From UBA2336 sp037443645 (GTDB lineage Bacteria; Bacteroidota; Bacteroidia; Cytophagales; Cyclobacteriaceae): 51,482 nt of DNA. Positions 27,121-34,890 of this stretch are shown here, in pieces. Positions within the stretch are counted from its first letter, which is position 1. Each line of letters starts with the position of its first letter. The notes beneath the pieces are model-generated. The model had not been told where the DNA came from. It did not search any database and saw nothing but the letters and a program-made list of their open reading frames with translations. Made by a program: the position numbers and the translations under genes. The stretch is from the NCBI GenBank assembly GCA_037443645.1, contig JBBINY010000016.1, positions 1 through 51,482 on the forward strand. The letters are read 5' to 3'.

Positions 27121-28404
27121 TTACAGTCCGTTAATTTCCGCCACCACAAACGTACTTCCTCCAATAAACACCAAATCCTCAGCTTGGGCCATTTGTTTTG
27201 CAAAAGCAATGGCCTGGTTTACATCCGCAATCACCTCACCTTTAAGTCCGTATGCCTGAGCCTTGCCGGCCAGTTCATGGGCAGCCAGTGCCCGGGGTAT
27301 GGAAGCCTGGCAAAAAAAATAATGGGCGCCCGCAGGAAGCAGGGAAAGCAACGCATGGTGGTCTTTATCTTTTACAAGGCCCAAAACGAAATAGAGTTCA
27401 TTGAATGGCATAGCCATGATCTGTCCGATCACTTCTTTCATCCCTTCGGCATTGTGTGCCGTATCGCAGATAATGAGCGGTTTAGTGCCTAGTATTTGCC
27501 AACGCCCTTTAAGGCCGGTATTAACCAGCACATTTTCAATTCCTGCCCGGATGGCTGCATCGTGAACCGTAAACTCTTTACTGATGAGTTGATCAACCGT
27601 TGCCAACACGCCATGCAGGTTTTTCTGCTGATACCTGCCACCTAACTGAAGGCTCAGGTTTTCAAACCGGACTTTCCCGCTTTGTAAAACCCTGTAAGCC
27701 TGGCTTTCCGGAATGATCTGGTATTCATCCTGGGCGAAAATAAGTTGCGCGTTGCAGGCGTTGACTTTTTCCTGAAAAACCGGAGTTGTTTCTGTCTGGC
27801 GTTCACTGATAACCACCGGAACCCCGTGCTTTATGATTCCAGCCTTTTCAAAGGCAATCTGTTCGAGCGTATCGCCCAGCATGTCGGTATGGTCAAACCC
27901 GATGTTGGTAATCAGTGAAACAACGGGGGTAATTACATTGGTTGAGTCTAACCGGCCGCCAAGGCCTACTTCGATCACGGCAACATCAACCTGTTGCCGC
28001 GCAAAGTAATCGAATGCCATGGCCACGGTAGTTTCAAAAAATGAGGGTTTCACGAGGTTCAATGTCGGCTGCAACCGGTTGACAAAGTCTACAACAAATT
28101 CTTCAGGCACTTCCCTGCCGTTTATTTTAATCCGCTCGGTAAATGATTTGAGGTGAGGCGAAGTGTACAATCCCGTTTTATAGCCGGCTTCCTGAAGGAT
28201 GGAGGCCAGCAAATGTGCTGAACTTCCTTTTCCGTTTGTGCCCGCTACGTGAACCGACTTGAATTGCTGGTGCGGATTATTCAGTTCACGGCAAAGGGCC
28301 AGCGTATTGGTAAGATCTTTCTTAAACGCTGTGGCCCCTACCCGTTGATACATGGGCAGCGTGGCGTAAAGAAATTCAAGAGCCTGGCTGAACGTAGTGA
28401 ACAT
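27121..28404 (-). CDS. folC: Folylpolyglutamate synthase / dihydrofolate synthase
   Basis: A 427-residue Mur-ligase-family enzyme that adds glutamate to folates, and often to dihydropteroate. It has the ATP-binding P-loop VAGTNGKGSSAHLLA, then GLYTSPHLKSFTERIKING, VIEVGLGGRLDSTN, ITNIGFDHTDMLG, FEKAGIIK and DTAHNAEG, in the usual order. I take ATG 28404 (MFTTFSQALEFLYATLP) rather than the TTG six codons earlier, because it starts the conserved N-terminal helix. It is followed after 3 bp by trmB. Whether it is bifunctional depends on whether another folC exists in the genome. Confidence 0.94.
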   Translation of the reverse strand: MFTTFSQALEFLYATLPMYQRVGATAFKKDLTNTLALCRELNNPHQQFKSVHVAGTNGKGSSAHLLASILQEAGYKTGLYTSPHLKSFTERIKINGREVPEEFVVDFVNRLQPTLNLVKPSFFETTVAMAFDYFARQQVDVAVIEVGLGGRLDSTNVITPVVSLITNIGFDHTDMLGDTLEQIAFEKAGIIKHGVPVVISERQTETTPVFQEKVNACNAQLIFAQDEYQIIPESQAYRVLQSGKVRFENLSLQLGGRYQQKNLHGVLATVDQLISKEFTVHDAAIRAGIENVLVNTGLKGRWQILGTKPLIICDTAHNAEGMKEVIGQIMAMPFNELYFVLGLVKDKDHHALLSLLPAGAHYFFCQASIPRALAAHELAGKAQAYGLKGEVIADVNQAIAFAKQMAQAEDLVFIGGSTFVVAEINGL

Positions 28405-28463
28405 TCCGTTAAACAGGCGCAAATCTGCGCGCTAATTGTGAGTTAAGCAAGAAGACCGGACCT

Positions 28464-31400
28464 CTACCTGTTCAATACCCTTACCGCTCCAAAGCCGGCC
28501 TCCCACAATTTTCGGGAAAACGCGGGCACTTCCTTTTCCACAATTTCCCTGGCGGTTGTTTCCAGCACGCTCCACTCGCGCATAAGCTCGGCATGGCGGT
28601 CGCGCGAGGGTTGATTCACCCCCGGAATTTCACTTTCGGTTTGATTATACAGGAAAAAGAAATTTGCCGTGAACTTATTAGGGAAGTTCTCTACGTCATC
28701 GTATGCCTTGGATTTACGCTGAACCATTTCTTCATCCCAGGCTTTCATTTTCTTTACCAGTCCGCTCCCTTCGTTTTTCAGTGAAGCAAATTTTTGCTCA
28801 TCGCCCATTTCTTTTAAGACTTCTTCAAGTTGCAGGCGCATGGTATGTATGGTGTTTACGCGTTTGTGCATGGTTGTAAGGGTTTGCTCCATGGCAAGCA
28901 TAAACTCATGGTATTCCCAGTAGGTTTCCTGGGCTATCTGGTAATGCGGATTAGGCGCGATGGTAAAATCTGTTTTTACTTCCTGCTTGTTGAGCCGAAG
29001 CAGCGCGGTATAGTTTCCGGGCGATGCCTTGTGGCCCCTGTAACTTGCCTCAATGTAAACATTCGGAATGCCCGGCATGGTGGGATAACGCATGTCCCAA
29101 ACAAACCGGTTTAAACCTTGTGCCTTCGGTAAGATGGGTTCAGCCCGCGGACCTCCATCATAGCGTTGAAAGGATGGATCGGCTTTGGAACTTAACTGGC
29201 GCACCGTGTTACCGGCCGCGTCCCGTATTTCCAATGTAATGTGCACCGAGTCGGGCAGTTTAGGCAGGGTATAAAAAAAGGTTACGCCATTGGCGGGATT
29301 AACTCCGCTAAACGGATCGGTCCCCTCAAAATCTTCAGCAGGGTCATTGAGTGCGCTCCACCAGTTGCCCATGATCGCGTCATCGGGTTTGTATAATTTT
29401 AGCCGGGCTTCGGAAGGATTGTGCTGACGGATGGCAGCCAGGTCGTCAAGAATCCAAAAAGCTCTGCCCATGGTGGCCACAATCAGGTCGCCATGCCTGA
29501 TCATCAAATCGGTTACCGGGGTTACCGGCAAATTGAGTTGCATGCGTTGCCAGGTTGTTCCTCCGTTCCACGAAACATAAAGGCCGGTTTCCGTTCCGGC
29601 AAACAGCAGGTCTTTACGCTTATCATCTTCGCGCACCACACGGGTATAGGCCCCCACCGGGATGCCCTTACTGATGGTGATCCAGTTTTTGCCGCCATCG
29701 GTGGTTTTATAGATAGCGGGCGTAAAGTCGTTAAACTTATAGCGCGTGGTGGCAATGTAAACCGTTGAGGGACTATGCGGAGATATTTCGATGGCATTAA
29801 TGAGGCATTCCGGCAAACCTTTGGGGGTAACGTTGTTCCATGTTTTTCCATTATCGCGGGTAACGTAAACCAGTCCGTCATCGCTGCCTGTCCAGATAAC
29901 GCCCTTTTCAGTGGGCGATTCCATCACATAACTCAATGTTCCATAATTTTCCGCGCCTACTGCTTCGTTTGTGTAAGGCCCGCCCATTTTGCCTTGCTTA
30001 TCTTTTTCGTTGCGGGTAAGATCGGGCGATGCTTCTTCCCAGGTTTTGCCCATATCGCGTGTACGCAACAGGTATTGCGCCCCGTGATAAAATGTGCCCG
30101 GTTCATGCGTTGACCAAATGATAGGGGCATTCCAGTTAAACCGGTATTTCATGTCGCTGGCATCACGGCCCAGGTATTGGATGGGTGCAGCCATGATGTT
30201 GGTGCCGGCATTTGATTTGGTGTCGAGCACCTCAATTGTTCCGAGATAACTACCGCCCAATACGTAGCGTGGGTCATCGGGATTAAAAGCAAGGAACGCA
30301 CTCTCACCACCGGCAGAACTTGTCCAGTTTTCCTGCGTTATTCCATACCGTCCAAGCGCCATGTTTTCAATGCGCACGGTAGTGTTGTCCTGCTGGCCGC
30401 TGTAGATGCGGTACGGAAACATATTGTCAACATTAATCCGGTAAAACTGCCCGGTGGGCATGTTGTATTGCGATGACCACGACTGCCCATAGTTAAAGCT
30501 GATGCCTACTCCGCCATCATCTGCAATGGCGATATTTTTCGGATTATTCGGATTGATCCACATGTCGTGGTAATCGCCATGTGGTCCCGAAAGAGTCTCC
30601 CAGGTTTTGCCGCCATCAATGGAGCGGAGTGCCGGAGCGCTGAGCACATACACGACATTTTCATTTTGCGGATCGGGAAAGACTTCAATATAATACCATG
30701 CCCGCTGCACCAGCCGGTTATCGCCACTCACTTTAGTCCAGTTTTTACCGCCATTATCCGAAACAAACAATCCGCCCTGGCCTTTCTCTGAATCGCTTTC
30801 AATCAGTGCGTAAACTTTTTCAGAATTGGAGCGGCACACGGCTATGGCCATTTTACCCATTTCTTTAGGCAGGCCGTTGTGAATTTTTTCCCAGGTATCT
30901 CCCCCATCGGTTGATTTGTACAAGCCGCTGCCCGGACCACCGCTGATTACCTTCCACGGCAAACGCTGATGGTGCCACATGGCTGCGTAAAGCACACGCG
31001 GATTGTTGTAATCCATTGATAATTCAGCACAGCCGGTAAGGTCATTTACAAACAGCACCCGTTTCCACGTTGCCCCTCCATCGGTTGACTTGTAGATGCC
31101 TCTGTCCTGCGTGGGGCCGTTAATGGCGCCCTGTGCCGCCACATAAACGATGTCGGGATTTTTCGGGTGGATTACAATGCGGGAAATTTGCTGCGTTTTC
31201 TCCAATCCAGTTTTTTTCCAGGTCTTGCCGGCATCGTACGACTTGTACACACCATCACCGTAAGAAGTCATTACACCACGTGGGGCATGTTCGCCCATAC
31301 CCACGTAAACGATGTTCGGATCACTTTCCGAGACTGCAACCGCTCCTACCGAGCCGGTGGTAAAGAAGCCGTCTGAAATGTTTGTCCACTTTATACCGGC

Positions 31401-31604
31401 ATCTTCCGTCTTCCATAATCCGCCTCCGGTAGTTCCCATGTAATAGTGTAGCGGATTATTGATTACACCGCTGGTGCAAACCGATCGCCCTCCCCGAAAG
31501 GGCCCAATGTTCCGGAACTTAACCGATTTAAAAACACTGTCGGGAACCTGGGCAGCGGATATAAATCCGGTAATGACCAGCAGTAAGAAGGAGATCAATT
31601 TCAT
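28464..31604 (-). CDS. VPS10/BNR-repeat 'glycosyl hydrolase'-type secreted protein
   Basis: A 1046-residue exported protein (signal peptide MKLISFLLLVITGFISA) built of many Asp-box/BNR beta-propeller repeats of the type S.DGG.TW. Examples are STDGGATWKRV, STDGGDTWEKI, DNGGKNWTKV, SIDGGKTWETL, DNGKTWNNV and TTDGGKNWITI. These are typical of sortilin/VPS10-like propellers, often annotated as glycosyl hydrolases in Bacteroidota but without proven catalytic activity. Residues about 770-890 form a beta-sandwich (VHITLEIRDAAGNTVRQL), and the C-terminal 150 residues are helical. It has no T9SS tail and is probably periplasmic or on the surface. A MITE copy lies 42 bp upstream of its ATG, so its promoter is close to or within the element. 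Confidence 0.88.
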   Translation of the reverse strand: MKLISFLLLVITGFISAAQVPDSVFKSVKFRNIGPFRGGRSVCTSGVINNPLHYYMGTTGGGLWKTEDAGIKWTNISDGFFTTGSVGAVAVSESDPNIVYVGMGEHAPRGVMTSYGDGVYKSYDAGKTWKKTGLEKTQQISRIVIHPKNPDIVYVAAQGAINGPTQDRGIYKSTDGGATWKRVLFVNDLTGCAELSMDYNNPRVLYAAMWHHQRLPWKVISGGPGSGLYKSTDGGDTWEKIHNGLPKEMGKMAIAVCRSNSEKVYALIESDSEKGQGGLFVSDNGGKNWTKVSGDNRLVQRAWYYIEVFPDPQNENVVYVLSAPALRSIDGGKTWETLSGPHGDYHDMWINPNNPKNIAIADDGGVGISFNYGQSWSSQYNMPTGQFYRINVDNMFPYRIYSGQQDNTTVRIENMALGRYGITQENWTSSAGGESAFLAFNPDDPRYVLGGSYLGTIEVLDTKSNAGTNIMAAPIQYLGRDASDMKYRFNWNAPIIWSTHEPGTFYHGAQYLLRTRDMGKTWEEASPDLTRNEKDKQGKMGGPYTNEAVGAENYGTLSYVMESPTEKGVIWTGSDDGLVYVTRDNGKTWNNVTPKGLPECLINAIEISPHSPSTVYIATTRYKFNDFTPAIYKTTDGGKNWITISKGIPVGAYTRVVREDDKRKDLLFAGTETGLYVSWNGGTTWQRMQLNLPVTPVTDLMIRHGDLIVATMGRAFWILDDLAAIRQHNPSEARLKLYKPDDAIMGNWWSALNDPAEDFEGTDPFSGVNPANGVTFFYTLPKLPDSVHITLEIRDAAGNTVRQLSSKADPSFQRYDGGPRAEPILPKAQGLNRFVWDMRYPTMPGIPNVYIEASYRGHKASPGNYTALLRLNKQEVKTDFTIAPNPHYQIAQETYWEYHEFMLAMEQTLTTMHKRVNTIHTMRLQLEEVLKEMGDEQKFASLKNEGSGLVKKMKAWDEEMVQRKSKAYDDVENFPNKFTANFFFLYNQTESEIPGVNQPSRDRHAELMREWSVLETTAREIVEKEVPAFSRKLWEAGFGAVRVLNR

Positions 31605-31645
31605 GGTTTAGCAATAAGAAGTTTATTTTACAAGCCGGAATATAC

Positions 31646-31797
31646 TAGAGGCCATCTCAAAAATCAATTCGTCATTGCGAACCTGCCGGCAGGCAAGCGG
31701 CAGTGAAGCAATCCCCGAAAAACCGTCAACTATGTATGGGATCGCCTCGCTTTGCTCGCGATGACGGCACGCTTAGGATTTTTGAGATGGCTTCTAA
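31646..31797. mobile_element. MITE-like element, copy 1 (152 bp)
   Basis: A 152-bp sequence repeated at 48864-49015 with only 5 base differences. Its ends are inverted repeats of about 20 bp with one mismatch (TAGAGGCCATCTCAAAAATC and the complement of GATTTTTGAGATGGCTTCTA). An inner inverted repeat pairs 31670-31680 (CGTCATTGCGA) with 31756-31766 (TCGCGATGACG), one mismatch. CCTGCCGGCAGG at 31682-31693 is a perfect palindrome. TA stands at each end and may be a target duplication. It contains no gene. It lies 6 bp beyond the DUF885 gene stop and 42 bp before the VPS10-type gene start. It is likely mobilised in trans by a transposase not present in this window. Confidence 0.85.
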
Positions 31798-31802
31798 ACC
31801 GT

Positions 31803-33455
31803 TTACTTCTCTAACAAGGCTTTGCGCATTAAACGGGGTGGCATATTACCAATTTTGAGCAGGCGTTCATGAAACTCTGAGAGCGTAAATTGTTCACCGC
31901 GGAAATTTTTGTAGGCCTCCCTCATTTCGAGAATATCCATCATGCCCATAAAGTAGCCAATGAAATACCCTGGTCTGGCACAGCACGCGTCTACTTCAAG
32001 TTGAGCGGCCCACTCCAGAAAGCCGACCTGGTCGCGCATCAGCTTTACGGCCTCGTCATAACTCAGGCGGCCGGTATGCATGCCTACATCGTAAATTACC
32101 CGGGCATTCCGCCATAAACGCAGCTGCAATTGCCGAAGGTGAATTTTTTCATTGGGAAAGAAACCCGTTTCTTTCATAAGTTGCTCATTGTATAAACCCC
32201 ACCCCTCGCTGAAATAGGAGATTCCAAATTTCCTGCGCAACAGACTTGGATTGTGCAGTTGATACAACCCCTGCACATGATGTCCTCCATACGTTTCATG
32301 CGGGGCTGTAACGATAATAACACCCCAATCGTGTTCAACCAGATACTCCTGCTTGCGCTGGTTATCCCACTGATCCTCAAACGGGTTAATCATCCATTCC
32401 GAAGTAAACACACTGTCCTTGTCTTTCCCCCGTGCAATGGAGAAGTTTCCGTAGTATGATGTTTTCCGTAAATATTCAGCACGCGGTACAACCTTTACAC
32501 GCTCGTTCCATGGAATTGGGATTAGATTTTTTGACTTGATGTGCTCACCTGCTTTATCTACCCATTGCTGGTGCGCTTCAATCATTTTGTCGGGAGCCGG
32601 GTAGTCATTCTTTATTTCTATGGCCAGTTGTTGCCAGGTTTTCTTCGGATCAATCCTTCGTGCTACTTCTTCCAGTTCAGTAATTGTTTTATTAAACATC
32701 TCCCATCCATAGGCATACAGGCTTTCGGAGTTGTGTCTCATCAGGTACTGGCGCTTCAGCATCTCATCATATACCGTTTCGCCAATTGCAAAATCGGCCG
32801 ATGGACGTTTAGGCAAGGTGTCGTTCATAAAGATGATGAACCGGGTAAGCGCTTCGTTTGCCTGATTGAGTAAAGGACGTAGCTGCTCCGACCCACTTAT
32901 CTCTATAAACTCAGGAATTTCTTTTTGAAAAAGCACAGAGCCGTTTTCAGCCATGAACACACTTAGCTCCCTGAATCGGGGAACGTGAAATGCCAGTTGC
33001 TTCCTGCCGTTTTCAAGTTGTACAGGTACAAGCCTGAGTCCTTCTTCAAGGTCATGTACTTTTTTAGAGACATCACCCGGACGGTTAATGATTGCCGAAA
33101 GCTGGCCGAACGTCATGTAGACCCGCGGGTTCTTTTTCCAGGGCTGCATTTTTTCCTGCTCCAGTTCACGGCCTGCCAGTATGCTGAGGGCAAATTCCCA
33201 ATCCAATTGTTCTTCCGGAGTTAGCGCGGCAGTATCGATCCTCTCCAGTTTCGTTATAAGCGATTTTGTACGAGCTAATTCACCGGCAAAATAGGTCGGA
33301 CTAAAATCGCGGACGATGCCTGCCTGACTTTCGGTAGTCAGTTCTGTTACTAGTTCGGAAAGCTGTGCCGAGGAGTCGGGTGACTTTACTGAACAACCGA
33401 CAGTCAGAATACTGATGGACAGGATTAAAAGAAAAGGCTGGATGAGAGTTCTCAT
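31803..33455 (-). CDS. DUF885-family metallopeptidase-like lipoprotein
   Basis: A 550-residue lipoprotein (lipobox LTVGC, Cys21) of the DUF885 family, which is related to M3-like zinc carboxypeptidases. The likely zinc site is HETYGGHHVQ, with the downstream glutamate in FSEGWGLYNEQLM. Other conserved blocks are TPEEQLDWEFALSI, LPKRPSADFAIGE and RLSYDEAVKLMRDQVGF. Members are predicted to cleave peptides in the periplasm; the substrate is unknown. ATG at 33455. Its stop lies 6 bp from MITE copy 1, which separates it from the VPS10-type gene, so it may once have been part of a longer transcript. Confidence 0.87.
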   Translation of the reverse strand: MRTLIQPFLLILSISILTVGCSVKSPDSSAQLSELVTELTTESQAGIVRDFSPTYFAGELARTKSLITKLERIDTAALTPEEQLDWEFALSILAGRELEQEKMQPWKKNPRVYMTFGQLSAIINRPGDVSKKVHDLEEGLRLVPVQLENGRKQLAFHVPRFRELSVFMAENGSVLFQKEIPEFIEISGSEQLRPLLNQANEALTRFIIFMNDTLPKRPSADFAIGETVYDEMLKRQYLMRHNSESLYAYGWEMFNKTITELEEVARRIDPKKTWQQLAIEIKNDYPAPDKMIEAHQQWVDKAGEHIKSKNLIPIPWNERVKVVPRAEYLRKTSYYGNFSIARGKDKDSVFTSEWMINPFEDQWDNQRKQEYLVEHDWGVIIVTAPHETYGGHHVQGLYQLHNPSLLRRKFGISYFSEGWGLYNEQLMKETGFFPNEKIHLRQLQLRLWRNARVIYDVGMHTGRLSYDEAVKLMRDQVGFLEWAAQLEVDACCARPGYFIGYFMGMMDILEMREAYKNFRGEQFTLSEFHERLLKIGNMPPRLMRKALLEK

Positions 33456-33539
33456 TATAAAAGGTTTTTGGAAAAGAAAAGAACGAAAATTCTTTTGTGT
33501 ACTTCTCTATTAATTATGTGAGTGGTTCTCCACGCACTA

Positions 33540-34130
33540 TTACCCATCCGTTCCGAACCGCAATTCAAAATCAAAATCCACCCACTCGCTTACTTTTACC
33601 ATACCCATCATACGACTTGGCGGAGTTAGGTCGAAGTCGGTAATGGAAAACCGTTGCCTTCCAAAAATGAGCAGGCTTCCCGGGTCTTCCAGGGAACAAT
33701 CGAAAATAAATTTCTTTGCTATGCCGTTCATCTCTACCAGGAGTTCCACTTTTCCTTTGCGCCAGCTTCCGTCCAATTCCCAGAGGGGCATCAGTGTTAT
33801 CAGGTTAACCTGAATAAACGGGTTCTCCGCTTCGTTAAGCATCTTCCGGAAATCCTTATTCATCATCGGGTTACCTGAATCGAAGGCATTGATTTTCAGG
33901 TACAGTGTGCAGTCCGTTAAACGGATTACTTTGTTTTGCGTACTGGCTGTTACGGGCTTTTCAATTGAAATCAGTTCGGTGTATTTAAACCGGAACTGGT
34001 TCACATTGGTTGACCCGTGCACGGTAACCTTACTGGAAGGGTTAATAAAAATCCGGTATTTCTGGGCGTCTGCCTTTGTGGTAAACAACCCTGCAAATAC
34101 AAGAAACCTAACGATGCGAAGTACCTTCAT
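33540..34130 (-). CDS. YceI-like domain protein
   Basis: A 196-residue exported protein: signal peptide ending near KADA-Q, then a YceI-type lipocalin-like barrel (YRIFINPSSKVTVHGSTNVN, then LKINAFDSGNPMMNKDFRKM, VELLVEMNGIAKKFIFDC and FDLTPPSRMMGMVKVSEWVD). YceI proteins bind long isoprenoid or lipid-like molecules and often occur in the periplasm, where they are induced by pH or lipid stress. It starts 9 bp after the PLD-nuclease stop and is in the same unit. In the family the conserved core is the HGSTNVN...N-x-MM-x-KDF block, and it is intact. Confidence 0.85.
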   Translation of the reverse strand: MKVLRIVRFLVFAGLFTTKADAQKYRIFINPSSKVTVHGSTNVNQFRFKYTELISIEKPVTASTQNKVIRLTDCTLYLKINAFDSGNPMMNKDFRKMLNEAENPFIQVNLITLMPLWELDGSWRKGKVELLVEMNGIAKKFIFDCSLEDPGSLLIFGRQRFSITDFDLTPPSRMMGMVKVSEWVDFDFELRFGTDG

Positions 34131-34139
34131 GCCGAGTGG

Positions 34140-34829
34140 TTAGCCTGGAAACGGTTTCATTATTTTCCACAATTGCTCAAACTCCTTCAGGTATGCCCTT
34201 ACAGTACTTCCATCCTGAGTCAGCAAAATATTTTCGTGGTTATACCTGGCAGCGCTGTGTGTCCAATTGTAGCTTCCGGTAATTAAAGCGCGTTCATCCG
34301 TAACCATGAATTTGTGATGCATGTGGTTTGGTGTGGAGTCCATTTTTACCGCAATACCCTTCCGGGCAAACCGCTGTATATCCGATCCTTCATCTTCGGA
34401 TTTGTCGTTATCCGTGATGATCCTGATGTCCACTCCGCGTGCATGCGAAGTAAGGATTGCGTTGGCTATGGAGTCATCACTGATGGTGAATACGCAAATC
34501 TGCACCCGGCTTACCGCCTGGCTGATGTGCCTGATGATGACGTTGCGGCATGCATCGCCCGGACTAAAGAAGGCGGTGGCAGTTTCTGCGGCATCCGTTT
34601 CATTTTCCTGAAGTGCGCTGGTGGCGCCCTTTACCCAATCCAGAATGAACCGATAGTTTTCAGGAGTAACACGCTCATGCGCCAACTCATAAATTTTACT
34701 TCGCAAAAAAGCCAGTTTGTGGCGATCCAGCGAATGGCTGCGAATCAGTTCCTTTAACGAACGCTTTTCAGATTTAGAGAGCAACTCGTCTGATAGGCTC
34801 TCCTGCAGAAAGGAGATAATCTGGTCCAT
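34140..34829 (-). CDS. Single-HKD phospholipase D-like nuclease
   Basis: A 229-residue protein with one HKD motif, H171-x-K173-x4-D178 followed by ITGSYNWTHSAA, the pattern of the Nuc/mitochondrial PLD6-type subfamily that acts as a dimer on nucleic acid or cardiolipin. The N-terminal 80 residues form a helical region (SEKRSLKELIRSHSL ... FILDWVKG) without a signal peptide, so it is probably cytoplasmic, unlike its neighbour YceI. ATG 34829. The stop is 9 bp from the YceI start, so they are cotranscribed. A -7-like sequence (TATATTGG) lies upstream. A nuclease role is an inference from the family. Confidence 0.82.
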   Translation of the reverse strand: MDQIISFLQESLSDELLSKSEKRSLKELIRSHSLDRHKLAFLRSKIYELAHERVTPENYRFILDWVKGATSALQENETDAAETATAFFSPGDACRNVIIRHISQAVSRVQICVFTISDDSIANAILTSHARGVDIRIITDNDKSEDEGSDIQRFARKGIAVKMDSTPNHMHHKFMVTDERALITGSYNWTHSAARYNHENILLTQDGSTVRAYLKEFEQLWKIMKPFPG

Positions 34830-34890
34830 GCCGGCTGATTAATCCCCCAATATACACAGGGATTACACCTGCCGGCAACGGCTCATCCCT

